A stretch of 64,000 bases of DNA from GCA-003244245 sp963822695 (GCA_963822695.1 CAWGJH010000021.1:62001-126000); one strand, 5' to 3'. Counted from the stretch's first letter, positions 43,056 to 51,898 are shown. Numbers and translations: made by a program. The notes: generated from the sequence alone by a model not told the origin.

Positions 43056-45305
43056 CTAGACTGGAGCCCGCCCGCCGCTCAGCAAGTCAATAAGCACAGC
43101 GGACGTGCCCAGCCCGGTGGGGCCACCGAACCGCCGCGGTGGCGTCCGGTAGCGTCGCCGCAATGCCGCTTCGTTATACCGGCCACACAACATATGCCAG
43201 TCCAGAATGCCGGACACCCAGTCCTGCAGGCCTACGACGTAGGCGTCCAGGGCCTCGCGTGCGTCGGCATCCAGGGCGAAATCATCTATGAGGACGGGCA
43301 GTTCGGTGGCGATGATGTGTTGGAACTGCAACAGTCGTGAGGTCATCAGGTCGTTGACGACATAGACCGCCTGCCGGCGATCTATGTCGAGAAATTTCTG
43401 AACCACCAGTACGCAGTTATGCACCTCGCCTTCAAACTCGATCTCCTTCTGGTACGAGAAGATGTCATTCGTGAAACAGGAGTAGTCTTGGGCGGAGTTT
43501 TCCAGCCCCCGCATCGCCCGGGTGCGGAAGACCTCCGGTGGGATCGTGCCAGCTCGCGTGATGCGGGCCAGGCTCATCGTGAGGTCTGAGCCGAACGTCT
43601 TGCGTCGCATCTCGACATAGTCGACCGGATCGGGTATCCGGTGCTGGATGTGGTTCGCCAGCTCCCACAACCAGCTTGTCGTCATGTCCTCGACACCCTG
43701 CCGGAACTGACGCCGCTGATCGATGGTCATGGGGGACGCCGTGCGGATCCACAGGTCTGCCAGGCCCGTTTCAACCGCATTGACCGGCGGTGGCGTGGCG
43801 CCGCAATCCAGCGGCATGAACGCCGGCAGTCGTGCGTTGAAGGCCTTCGCGCCCGCCATGTTGCGGGTAGGCCCGAAGACTGCCGGGAAATAGTCATCGC
43901 CGTAGGTTCCCCAGGTCAACCAGCTTGCGGACAGATCCAGCTCGGGACCGGACGCATCCGGATGAATCCGCGCGGCGCAGACCGCGAAATCGAACAACGC
44001 GAGATTCTCCTCATTCCAGATCCCGATGCCCCCGGGGAGCGACTCCAGCATTCCCATCTGGTGGGCCCAGTCGATGCAATGCTGGCTTGACCGCTCCAGA
44101 TTGACATTGACTCGCGCGGAGTACGGCATGTAGAACTCTGGCAGGGTAGTCGGACCCACTTTTTCATACGGCACGTGCGTGTGGCTCTTGAACCTTTGTA
44201 GACCCACGGTGCCAGGTGACAGCGTGATCCGCGTTGCCGAGGTGCCCAAGCCGGTGGGTCCGCCAAGCAGTCGTTCCACTACCGACGGTTCACGATTCGA
44301 CGTCTCGTTCATGTAACGACTCGACCGCATGTGCCATTCATGGCCGCCCGATTGCCAATCCTGAAGGCCCTTGACGTAGAGCAGGACGCTCTCGCGTTCC
44401 AGCAGGTTCAGGCCATACTCCTCGAACAGGGACGGTAGTTCGGTGAGTGTGGTGTTCTCGAACTGGTGCAGGCGAGAGGTCAGGATGTCGTTGGTCAGGT
44501 CCGCGGCGCGCTGCGGGCTGACCTCCAGAAACCGCTCCAGCACCAGGACGCAGTTGTTGATTTCACCTTCCCCTTGAGTCTCGCGCTGATAGGAGAAAAT
44601 GTCGTTGCGCAGATGCACCCCGTCGGCGAACGTGTCCTTGAGGACACGCATCGGCCGGCTGCTCGCGACCCTGGCGGGGACCTCGACGAACGCGGCGTGC
44701 TCCACGAGGTCAGCCGACCAGGGCGCCCCGCCGACCTTGCGGCGCATCTCGATGTACTCGATCGGGTTCGGGACCCGGTTCCCACTGATGTTCGAGAGCT
44801 CCCAGGTCGATTCGTAGAGCAGGTTCTTGGTGCTCTCGAAGAACCGCAATCGCCATTCCGGAGACCGGTAAGGGACCGTACGAGCCCACAGGTCGATCAG
44901 CCCACGCTCGACCGGATTGGTCGGTTCCGGGGCGGTGTCGGCCGGATCCAGCGGCATGAACGCGGGCAGCCCGTCGAGGTACTTCTTCGCGCCGGCCTGA
45001 TCCTGGCTGCGCTTGTAGATATCCAAAAAATGATCATCGAAATAGAACACCCAGACGTACCAGTCCGTCACCAGGTCAAGCTCGCGGCTCGGCGTGTCGG
45101 GATGGGTATACGCGCAGAGCAAAGCGAAGTCCATGGAATCGAACCCGGCCTCGTCCCAGATATTCGCGCCGGGTGCGTCCGCTGGCGCATCCAGCATCCC
45201 CATCTCGCGGGCCCACGCCTTGGTGTGCTCACGCGCCGTGTCCAGATGGGGGTTCAGCCGAGCTGGATACGGCATATAGAAATCTGGCAGCTCATAGGGT
45301 CGCAT
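43056..45305 (-). CDS. geoA: Geosmin synthase (bifunctional terpene cyclase)
   Basis: 749 residues with two tandem class I terpene cyclase domains. The N-terminal domain has DDHFLD (Asp90-Asp95) and NDIFSYQRETQGEGE (about 234-248), and turns farnesyl diphosphate into germacradienol/germacrene D. The C-terminal domain has DDYFPAV and NDIFSYQKEIEFEGE, and converts germacradienol to geosmin. The block GGPTGLGTSA occurs at the end of both domains; the C-terminal copy seems extra compared with the geosmin synthases I know. It is flanked by two encapsulin-like genes, so the enzyme is the obvious cargo candidate. Confidence 0.96.
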   Translation of the reverse strand: MRPYELPDFYMPYPARLNPHLDTAREHTKAWAREMGMLDAPADAPGANIWDEAGFDSMDFALLCAYTHPDTPSRELDLVTDWYVWVFYFDDHFLDIYKRSQDQAGAKKYLDGLPAFMPLDPADTAPEPTNPVERGLIDLWARTVPYRSPEWRLRFFESTKNLLYESTWELSNISGNRVPNPIEYIEMRRKVGGAPWSADLVEHAAFVEVPARVASSRPMRVLKDTFADGVHLRNDIFSYQRETQGEGEINNCVLVLERFLEVSPQRAADLTNDILTSRLHQFENTTLTELPSLFEEYGLNLLERESVLLYVKGLQDWQSGGHEWHMRSSRYMNETSNREPSVVERLLGGPTGLGTSATRITLSPGTVGLQRFKSHTHVPYEKVGPTTLPEFYMPYSARVNVNLERSSQHCIDWAHQMGMLESLPGGIGIWNEENLALFDFAVCAARIHPDASGPELDLSASWLTWGTYGDDYFPAVFGPTRNMAGAKAFNARLPAFMPLDCGATPPPVNAVETGLADLWIRTASPMTIDQRRQFRQGVEDMTTSWLWELANHIQHRIPDPVDYVEMRRKTFGSDLTMSLARITRAGTIPPEVFRTRAMRGLENSAQDYSCFTNDIFSYQKEIEFEGEVHNCVLVVQKFLDIDRRQAVYVVNDLMTSRLLQFQHIIATELPVLIDDFALDADAREALDAYVVGLQDWVSGILDWHMLCGRYNEAALRRRYRTPPRRFGGPTGLGTSAVLIDLLSGGRAPV

Positions 45306-45342
45306 GTTTCACCCCCAACCTTCCCGGTGCTCGCCGCCTGGT

Positions 45343-46782
45343 TTATCGCCCGATCTCGACATTCTCGAGGATGCCGAGCGCATCAGGGACGAGAACGGCT
45401 GCGGAATAGTAGGCGCTGACCAGGTAGGAGGTGATTGCTTTTTCATCAATACCCATGAACCGAACGTTCAAGCCGGGCTGGACCTCATCGGGGATCCCGG
45501 TCTGGTGCAGACCCACCACACCTTGCTTCTCCAAACCAGTGCGGAGCAGCAGGATAGAACTGGTGCGGGTCGTGCTGACGGGGATCTTGTTACAGGGCAG
45601 GACGGGGATGCCACGCCAGGCCGGCATCATGTGGCCACCAATATCGACGCTCTGCGGGTAGACGCCAGCGCTGTTACATTCCCGGCCGAACGCGGCGATG
45701 GTGCGAGGATGGGCCAGGAAAACCTGCGGATCCTTCCACACGGTGGCCAGCAGTTCGTCGAGGTCATCCGGGGTAGGGGGGCCGGTACGAGTGCTGATGC
45801 GCTGAGAGAAGTCGGCGTTGTGCAGTAGCCCGAAGTCAGGGTTGTTCATCAGCTCGTCTTCTTGGCGTTCCCGGAGCGCCTCGATGGTCAGCCGCAACTG
45901 CTCTTCGAGCTGGTTCATCGGATTGTTATACAGATCCGCCACCCGGGTATGCACCCGCAACACGGTCTGCGCCACACTAAGCTCATACTCTCGGGGTTCA
46001 ATCTCGTAGTCAACATATGTCCCCGTCACATCCGCGTATTGCTCATGGCCCGATGTCAGTTCGATGAGGGCCTCACCGTGCTTGTTCTGGGGCGCCTTAG
46101 TCTGGGTACGGAACGTCTCGACGTGATCCCGCAACGTCTCGGACTGGCCGACCACCTCATCCAGCGCCTGCCGGGGCAGCGTCAGCACCGTGCACGGAGT
46201 CAGCGCTCGGACGCTGTAGCCCCAGGTGTCCTGGGACTCCACCCACTCCTGATCGCCGAAGTAGTCCCCGTCGGCCAGCAGGTCCAACACGGTCGGCTCA
46301 CCGTACTGTCCCGGACCGATCTTGTTGACCTTGCCATGGGCAATGAGGTACACCTGATCGGCCGCCTGGCCCGCCTCCACGAGCGTGTTACCGGCCGCGA
46401 ACTCCCGCTGGGTGAACCGACCCGCCAACGCACCCAGCACCTCGGTGTCCTGGAAGTCCCGCAGCATCGGCAGCTCATCCAGCTCCCCGGGAATGACCCG
46501 CACCTCGGCCCCGGTCGTGGTGAACTTCACCCGCCCGTCCCCCACCGCATAACTCAACCGACGGTTCACCCGAAACGCCCCGCCCGAGGCCTCCACCCAC
46601 GGTAGGACCCGCAGCAGCCACCGTGATGTGATCGCCTGCATCTGCGGCACGGACTTGGTTGTCGTCGCCAAATTACGGGCCGCCACCGTACTCAAACTCA
46701 ACCGCGGCGCCTGACCATTCGTGCTCGGCTCCGGTTGTACCGTCTCCGTCTGCACCGATTCTGTCACAGCACACACCGCCAA
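45343..46782 (-). CDS. Family 2B encapsulin-like shell protein 2
   Basis: 479 residues, closely similar to shell protein 1 along its whole length but with an N-terminal extension of about 22 residues (TESVQTETVQPEPSTNGQAP). It has the same inserted cNMP-binding-like domain (AGNTLVEAGQAADQVYLIAHGK; DGDYFGDQEW) and HK97-like C-terminal region. Two different shell genes in one operon suggest a mixed-subunit shell. It is the first gene of the operon, 403 bases downstream of the sigma-factor gene. A duplication followed by divergence is the simplest origin. Confidence 0.88.
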   Translation of the reverse strand: MAVCAVTESVQTETVQPEPSTNGQAPRLSLSTVAARNLATTTKSVPQMQAITSRWLLRVLPWVEASGGAFRVNRRLSYAVGDGRVKFTTTGAEVRVIPGELDELPMLRDFQDTEVLGALAGRFTQREFAAGNTLVEAGQAADQVYLIAHGKVNKIGPGQYGEPTVLDLLADGDYFGDQEWVESQDTWGYSVRALTPCTVLTLPRQALDEVVGQSETLRDHVETFRTQTKAPQNKHGEALIELTSGHEQYADVTGTYVDYEIEPREYELSVAQTVLRVHTRVADLYNNPMNQLEEQLRLTIEALRERQEDELMNNPDFGLLHNADFSQRISTRTGPPTPDDLDELLATVWKDPQVFLAHPRTIAAFGRECNSAGVYPQSVDIGGHMMPAWRGIPVLPCNKIPVSTTRTSSILLLRTGLEKQGVVGLHQTGIPDEVQPGLNVRFMGIDEKAITSYLVSAYYSAAVLVPDALGILENVEIGR

Positions 46783-47185
46783 TCGCTCGCTACCCGTGTG
46801 AACAGAGAAAATTATGAGGTCATAACGTTACGAGAACACGTGTCAACCGGTGAGGACACGCTTTCTGATGATCAGCAGAAACGGCACGCTCGACTGTCGA
46901 GTGGAAACGCCTAGAACCTCATAAAACCGAGAAAATCGCGCGTTCGGATGGACTTCTCATGCATGAGACTTGGGCAACACGCCACACCCTACTCGGACGC
47001 ATAGCCACGTTCACCCAAATACCTTAGATGTCGTTGACTAGCGTCCTGGATGGCTCATTCGGTGATGTTACGAAAGTACCGACTGGTTGGCTTAGTGGGC
47101 AAGGGGGTTCCCTCCAATGCGGACCCCAAAGTCCCGATGCGGTCACACTGTGTGACTAGACTAGTCCATTCGGGGGAGCAGGTGA
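46783..47185 (-). promoter_or_regulatory. Leader/promoter region of the encapsulin-geosmin operon
   Basis: A 403-bp, AT-richer stretch with no supported gene. It includes palindromic patches such as CTCGACTGTCGAG near 46890 and GTCACACTGTGTGAC at 47142-47156; the latter sits just after the sigma-factor gene and may end that transcript. The operon promoter must lie here. No exact consensus can be assigned. Confidence 0.5.
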
Positions 47186-47965
47186 TCACCGCGATACGTG
47201 CCCGGACTTGTCGGCCCGGGCAAGCACCTCAGGTGTCAACGCCAGTACGCCTCGCAGGCGATGCAGCGCCCGATGCTGCGCTACCCGAACCGCGCCCGGA
47301 GTCGAGCCCACGGCCTCAGCGGTCTCTTCCGCCGACAGCCCCGCCACGACCCGCAGGCGGAGAATCTCGCGCTGCTTGTCCGGCAGGATGTCCAGCAGCT
47401 TGGCCATCTGCCCAGCCATCTCGATCTGCAGCACCTGTGCTTCCGGTCCGTCGGCCAGGTCCAGGCTATCGGGAACCTGCGGGACCGGCTCGGAGCGATT
47501 ACGCGCCAAGGTCCGGTGGGCGTCGGCTACCTTGTGCGCAGCGATGCCGTACACGAAGGAAAGAAACGGCCGGCCCTGGTCGAGGTAGCTGGGCAGGGCC
47601 GCGAGTACCGCGAGGCACACCTCCTGGGCTACGTCATCCGCCGAGGCGAACGCCTTCTCCTGGGTACCGACGCGGGCACGGCAGTACCGCAACACGAGAG
47701 GACGGATCCGGCGGAGCAGAACCTCAACGGCATATCGCTCGCCGTCAACGGCAGCACCGACAAGGACGTCGAGGTCGTTCCCGATTGTGCTCTTGGACTT
47801 GCTCTTGTCAGGAAGAAGCGCAGTGCAACTTTTAATTTCGATAAGATCAACGACAGGTTGGGGTGACGATGTGATGTCAGTCCAGGACGCTGCGTGGTCA
47901 ACCAGGGGAGAGCTGTCCCGTACTCCGTTGAGCAGCGCACAATTACCCACGGTTTTGCTCACCAT
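47186..47965 (-). CDS. Sigma-70 family (ECF/ShbA-like) sigma factor
   Basis: Up to 259 residues; the conserved part begins near residue 60 (LVGAAVDGERYAVEVLLRRIRPLVLRYC). Region 2 reads DDVAQEVCLAVLAALPSYLDQGRPFLSFVYGIAAHKVAD and region 4 LPDKQREILRLRVVAGLSAEETAEAVGSTPGAVRVAQHRAL. It resembles ShbA-type factors of actinomycetes, which in Streptomyces drive the principal sigma gene. The start is uncertain because the N-terminal 50 residues lack similarity. No anti-sigma gene is adjacent. Confidence 0.85.
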   Translation of the reverse strand: MVSKTVGNCALLNGVRDSSPLVDHAASWTDITSSPQPVVDLIEIKSCTALLPDKSKSKSTIGNDLDVLVGAAVDGERYAVEVLLRRIRPLVLRYCRARVGTQEKAFASADDVAQEVCLAVLAALPSYLDQGRPFLSFVYGIAAHKVADAHRTLARNRSEPVPQVPDSLDLADGPEAQVLQIEMAGQMAKLLDILPDKQREILRLRVVAGLSAEETAEAVGSTPGAVRVAQHRALHRLRGVLALTPEVLARADKSGHVSR

Positions 47966-48083
47966 CCCTTATCTCGCTGATCGACCAGCCGGTATTACCG
48001 GTTCTTTCGGTGGAAACCCATGCGTGGAGCAGCAGGACCGCCCGGCCGTGCCCAGGGCTGCGGCCGCCAACACCATGGCGACC

Positions 48084-48200
48084 TCAGCCACCGCGACGGT
48101 CCGGCGACCAGTTCTTGCAACACCAGCAGCACCCCGACGTGATCGCGCCACACAACGCGAAGACGACCAGGTCCTGCAGGTGGACCCGCTGCCTCGACAC
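48084..48200 (-). CDS. Possible Cys-rich membrane micropeptide
   Basis: A 38-residue frame from GTG 48200: a basic start (SRQRVHLQ), a hydrophobic run and a cysteine cluster (CGAITSGCCWCCKNW), then a polar end. No ribosome site is evident. Its composition stands out from the surrounding 47966-48615, which otherwise shows no gene. It could be chance. Confidence 0.25.
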   Translation of the reverse strand: MSRQRVHLQDLVVFALCGAITSGCCWCCKNWSPDRRGG

Positions 48201-48314
48201 ACCGGCGCCGGCGCCCGAGGGATGATCCCGCCTACTTCATCTAATATGTCGGACACTCGGGGGATTGGTCATCCCTTCCTCAGGGCATCTTCCGGGTACC
48301 CCACGTCATGCAGT

Positions 48315-48340
48315 CCCGCTACCTCAGATGAGGTAGCGGG
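48315..48340. terminator. Stem-loop in the intergenic region before the TIR-like gene
   Basis: A perfect 12-bp stem (CCCGCTACCTCA and its complement) with a 2-base centre. It may end leftward or rightward transcripts or form an operator; no neighbour is close enough to decide. Confidence 0.45.
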
Positions 48341-48615
48341 GATAACTTCTACATCTGTGGGATGATTGTGGCCGACTTACCAGCGGAAACGGCACCGCCA
48401 TCTCCCAAGAAGGGTTGCCTCCGAATAATAATTTTCACCCAGAAGAATTAATGCCTCAACGACCTGGGTGTTCACGGTCGTTTCATGATTGCATGGGTGG
48501 CCGCCTGAGCCGGCCGGGGTTCGGTCGCACGGCGTGCCACCCAGGCCCATGACACCCCAGGCCTGTGACACCCCGCCCCTGCCATCCTGGACGCTGAGGC
48601 GAGTAGGAAGGGAGG

Positions 48616-49167
48616 ATGCTACCGCCAGTTCTGGAGATCTACGTGGTGTGGCACCCAGACGACTGCGCGGGGGCTCGGGCGGCGCAACAGTTGGTGGAGC
48701 ATTTCCACGGCACGCTGTTCACTGGGCTGATCGGCGGCGCCATCGAGGTCTACGTGCGGCACCAGGGGTGGCGCCGGGCCGCGGACGCTCCCCGACCGAT
48801 TCCCTTCCCGGGCTCACCTCCACCGAACGGTGTGGCTCAAGCTCAGTACGTCGCGGTCGTTCCGGTACTCGGCCTGGGACTCGCTCGAGCAGTCCAGCCG
48901 GGCCGCAGACCGTGGTTCGACTATGTTGCAGCGCTCGCTCGCGCACAAAAGATCTCCGCGCGGCAGGTGCGGATCTTCCCGCTGCTGCTGGCGGACTCAG
49001 CAGCTCTTGACAGCACCGCCCTGGATCGGATCCTGGGCAGGTATCAGCGACTCGGTGGCAGCCTGCCCGCCACCGGCGACGGGCCCGACACCGGCTGGAA
49101 GCGCGACCTGGTCCAGGGACTAGCCCAGTTCGCGGGGTGTGCCGGAGGGCGGCTGGGCGGCGGGTGA
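48616..49167 (+). CDS. TIR-like domain protein
   Basis: 183 residues beginning LEIYVVWHPDDCAGARAAQQ, then LVEHFHGTLFTGLIGGAIEV, a flavodoxin-like alpha/beta start like that of bacterial TIR-like domains in conflict systems. Later strands read YVAVVPVLG and VRIFPLLLAD. Catalytic Glu cannot be placed with confidence. It heads a compact rightward set with a 118-residue protein and a SLOG protein; TIR and SLOG domains together are typical of nucleotide-signal immunity. The assignment is based on pattern, not on a search. Confidence 0.5.
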   Translation: MLPPVLEIYVVWHPDDCAGARAAQQLVEHFHGTLFTGLIGGAIEVYVRHQGWRRAADAPRPIPFPGSPPPNGVAQAQYVAVVPVLGLGLARAVQPGRRPWFDYVAALARAQKISARQVRIFPLLLADSAALDSTALDRILGRYQRLGGSLPATGDGPDTGWKRDLVQGLAQFAGCAGGRLGGG

Positions 49168-49495
49168 CGTCGAGGCCGGGCTCGCGGTGCTCGTCAACGA
49201 ATGCCTGAAGCGCGCGCTGTGGGAGCGGCAGCGAGAGTTGGCGCTCGGGCGGCTCGATCTCGATGTGGTGTGGTGGGCTCCGCATGCGCCCGAGCCGCTC
49301 ACGCTTGTCCGGTGGCTTGTTCAGCACCGAGGCATGGGACAGGGGGAGGGAACCGGTCCGCTGCGGATCCTGCATCCGGATCCCCCGCTTGGCGCGCCCG
49401 AGCGACTCGTCCTGGAGCAACTCGCGCGCCTCGGCGGAGTCACTCGGGATCTTGACGTGCTGACGCCGCGGCTGCTCGCTGCCTGCGGTGGTTGA
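49139..49495 (+). CDS. Small protein between the TIR-like and SLOG genes
   Basis: 118 residues from GTG 49139, overlapping the TIR-like gene by 29 bases. Composition is protein-like: NECLKRALWERQRELALGRL, VVWWAPHAPEPLTLVRWLV, then GVTRDLDVLTPRLLAACGG. I do not recognise a domain. The upstream frame is blocked by TAG, so it is probably a separate gene, though a frameshifted extension of the TIR-like protein cannot be excluded. The SLOG gene starts 10-13 bases later. Confidence 0.5.
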   Translation: MPEGGWAAGDVEAGLAVLVNECLKRALWERQRELALGRLDLDVVWWAPHAPEPLTLVRWLVQHRGMGQGEGTGPLRILHPDPPLGAPERLVLEQLARLGGVTRDLDVLTPRLLAACGG

Positions 49496-49504
49496 GGGGA
49501 GTGC

Positions 49505-50367
49505 GTGATGAGCCCGCTGCTGGACGCCGACGCGCTGCGCGATGTCCGGGTGGGCGTCTCGGTCTCCGAGAGCCCCGACCTCGGCAGGCTTGGCTTGGTG
49601 GAGACGCATTTCCGGCTCTCGCTCGGCGAGATCGCCCGGGTTATTCTGCTGGGGGGAGGGTTGCTGGCCTATGGCGGTTATGTGAAGCCCGAGGGCTACA
49701 CCTCATTTCTCGTGCAGGAAATCGAGCGCTGGAACCGGCGCGATGAGCCACTGCTGGTCTGCCTGGCCTGGTCGGTGCACCGCGAGACGGCCCTGTCAAC
49801 CCTCGAACGGTTCGAGCGCGAGCTGCGGCTGCTCGGGAGGATGGTATGCCTCGACCCGGACGGTGCCGAGGTTGATCGTGCCGCCGGCCGCGACGAGGCT
49901 CCGGTACCCATCGAGGACACTGGCGAGCAGCGACAGGCTCTCACCGCATGCGTCGCTACCTGCAGCGGCACACCAGCGCCCGGGTGCTCCTGGGTGGTAA
50001 GCGGAGCGGTTTTCAGGGCGAGATCCCCGGCCTCATGGAGGAGGCGCTGCTCGCCGTGCAGGCCGAGCAGCCGATCTATCTGGCGGGTGGCTTCGGTGGC
50101 GTCACGGCGGATATCGTCCGCGCGCTCGGCGTGGACGACGGCAGCTGGCTGCCGCCGGACGCCGATGCCGGGCCCCGTGACCCGCGGTGGGAGGACGGCT
50201 ACGCACGCTTGGCGGCCCACGCCGCCCGGCCGCATTGGCCCGGGTTGGGTAACGGGCTGGACGACGAGGAGAACCGCCGGCTCGCGGCCACGCACCGGCC
50301 GAGCGACATCGCCGCCCTGGTGAGCCTGGGACTCGGGCGGCTCCGCCGGGACGCCGGAACGAGCTGA
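49505..50367 (+). pseudogene. SLOG-domain nucleotide-binding protein, frameshifted
   Basis: From GTG 49505 (or ATG 49508) the first frame gives a SLOG-type Rossmannoid domain: GVSVSESPDLGRLGLVETHF, LGEIARVILLGGGLLAYGGY. Near 49945 it loses frame, and the remainder continues in another frame (MRRYLQRHTSARVLLGGKRSGF; EEALLAVQAEQPIYLAGGFG). One missing base at CTCACCGCATGCG would join them into about 287 residues. SLOG domains bind or make signalling nucleotides and are found with TIR domains. The lesion may be a base-call error. Confidence 0.6.
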
Positions 50368-50410
50368 GGCCGGCTGCACGGATCGTGTTGCCGGCGCCGC
50401 ACCGGTGTGG

Positions 50411-50644
50411 TCAGTGGGTGACGGTGCCGAGGAACGTTCGCCAGGCCGGGGTGGGGATGGCCAGGGCGGGGCCGTCGGGGTCCTTGGAGTCGCGCACCAG
50501 CACCCGCTCCGGTGTGGCCGCGACCGCGATGCAGTTGCCGCTGTAGCTGCTGGTGCGCCAGCCGACCTGGACGCAGGTGCCGCCGCTGCCGCTGTAGCTG
50601 CTCGTGTGCCAGACAATGCCGTCCGGCTCAAGCGCGGTCATCAT
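50411..50644 (-). CDS. DUF397 protein
   Basis: 77 residues with two DUF397-type W-T-SSYS-G blocks (WHTSSYSGSGGTCVQV and WRTSSYSGNCIAV) followed by RDSKDPDGPALAIPTPAW. DUF397 proteins are small partners of XRE/DUF5753 regulators in actinobacteria. ATG 50644 overlaps the end of the XRE gene, confirming the pairing. Confidence 0.92.
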   Translation of the reverse strand: MMTALEPDGIVWHTSSYSGSGGTCVQVGWRTSSYSGNCIAVAATPERVLVRDSKDPDGPALAIPTPAWRTFLGTVTH

Positions 50645-51503
50645 GGTCCTCTCGGTCCGCGTAGAGCTCGGTTGCCAGGGTGGCAATCAGCTCCCTGGAT
50701 TGTCCCTCGTCCAGCGCGGTGTCCGCCAGTGCCCCCAGGATGCGCTGGTAGGCGGTCATCTCCTCGCGCCGTTCCAGGAACAAGCTGGAGGTCTCGCTGT
50801 CCAAGTACACCACCGGGCGGAACTCGGCGAACTCCATCAGGGTGAAGGGGCCGGACAGCCCGGCGTGCGCACCGAGCGCGGCCGGGATCACCCGCAGCGT
50901 GAGGTAGGGGCGGACCGACATCCGCAGCAGGTGGTGCAGCTGGTCGGACATCACCACCGGGCCGCCGATCGGCAGCCGCAACGCGGCCTCGTGCAGGTAG
51001 AATGTGAACTGCGGCGGGCGTTCCCGGCTGAACAGACTGTAGCGGGCCAGCCGGGCGGCGACCCGATCCTCTACCTCGTCGGCTGGCACGTTGACATTTC
51101 GGCTGATCACGGCCCGGGCGTAGTCCCCGGTCTGCAGCAGACCAGTCACCAGCGTCAACTCGAATGCGCTGATCGCCACCGCCTTGTTCTCGTGGTCGAT
51201 CAACGTTCTGAGCTGCTTGGGGAGCCGGGAGCCGTGCTGCTGCAGCCAGCCTGGGGTGTTCTGACCCTGGCACAGCGCGAGCAGCCGGTCCCGCTCCGGG
51301 CTCTTGACCCGGCACGCTCCCAGGAACGCCGCGACGTCCACCGCGCTGCCCCCGCGCTTGCCGGACAGCAGCCGCGACACCCAGCTCTCCGACCAGCCGA
51401 GCAGGTGCGCCGCTTGCCTGCCGTTGAGCCCGGCGCTCTCCATCGCTTGGCGCAATCCCTCCCCTAACTCCCGACTGCGTATCGTGGGCTCACGATCTTC
51501 CAT
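50628..51503 (-). CDS. XRE regulator with DUF5753 ligand domain
   Basis: About 291 residues. Helix-turn-helix: AGLNGRQAAHLLGWSESWVSRLLSGKRG (about 20-47). The C-terminal DUF5753 domain includes GLLQTGDYARAVI and FYLHEAALRLPIGG. These proteins act with the adjoining DUF397 protein as small regulatory modules in development and antibiotic control. ATG 51503 has GGGGAGG upstream. Confidence 0.93.
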   Translation of the reverse strand: MEDREPTIRSRELGEGLRQAMESAGLNGRQAAHLLGWSESWVSRLLSGKRGGSAVDVAAFLGACRVKSPERDRLLALCQGQNTPGWLQQHGSRLPKQLRTLIDHENKAVAISAFELTLVTGLLQTGDYARAVISRNVNVPADEVEDRVAARLARYSLFSRERPPQFTFYLHEAALRLPIGGPVVMSDQLHHLLRMSVRPYLTLRVIPAALGAHAGLSGPFTLMEFAEFRPVVYLDSETSSLFLERREEMTAYQRILGALADTALDEGQSRELIATLATELYADREDHDDRA

Positions 51504-51677
51504 AGCGACCTCCCCGCTGCGGACCCTCACCCCGTCTGCGGCGCGGGATCACCCCGAACGGCCTAAACGGGCCTTTCGGCAGACGTTATTGCCGTGTCCG
51601 CAGGACAATCACGCCAGCTGCGCCGTCGGCGCGTCTCGTGCCCGCCCCTTGTGCGGTCCTGGCGACGGGGAGTAGTA

Positions 51678-51693
51678 TCGAACATATGTTCGA
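51678..51693. promoter_or_regulatory. Perfect actinobacterial SOS (LexA) box
   Basis: TCGAACATATGTTCGA is an exact palindrome matching the actinobacterial LexA operator TCGAAC-N4-GTTCGA. It overlaps the ATG of the small frame at 51686 and lies 175 bases upstream of the XRE start. It would put a rightward or leftward transcript under DNA-damage control; which one is unclear. Confidence 0.65.
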
Positions 51694-51898
51694 CACTTGG
51701 CAAGGCATGGGGTGCGACTGGCCGCCACCGGTCACCGCCCCACCCGAGGAGGTCATCGACTGCCTGGTCGAGGACCAGCCCGGAGTTGGGGAGCCGGTGC
51801 GCTGGTCGGACTACGTGCCCGATGGCCTGGCAGACACCGGGGCAGCTGCGTGCCGCGACTCGCCGCGCGGTGCTCACGTCTTGTCGGCTCAAGGGTAG
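51686..51898 (+). CDS. Small hypothetical protein at the SOS box
   Basis: 70 residues starting at ATG 51686 inside the SOS box: MFDTWQGMGCDWPPP, then EEVIDCLVEDQPGVGEPVRWSDYVPDGLAD, which looks coding; the tail is less so and runs 10 bases into the WD40 gene end. It may be a truncated gene or a leaderless SOS transcript product. No family recognised. Confidence 0.35.
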   Translation: MFDTWQGMGCDWPPPVTAPPEEVIDCLVEDQPGVGEPVRWSDYVPDGLADTGAAACRDSPRGAHVLSAQG

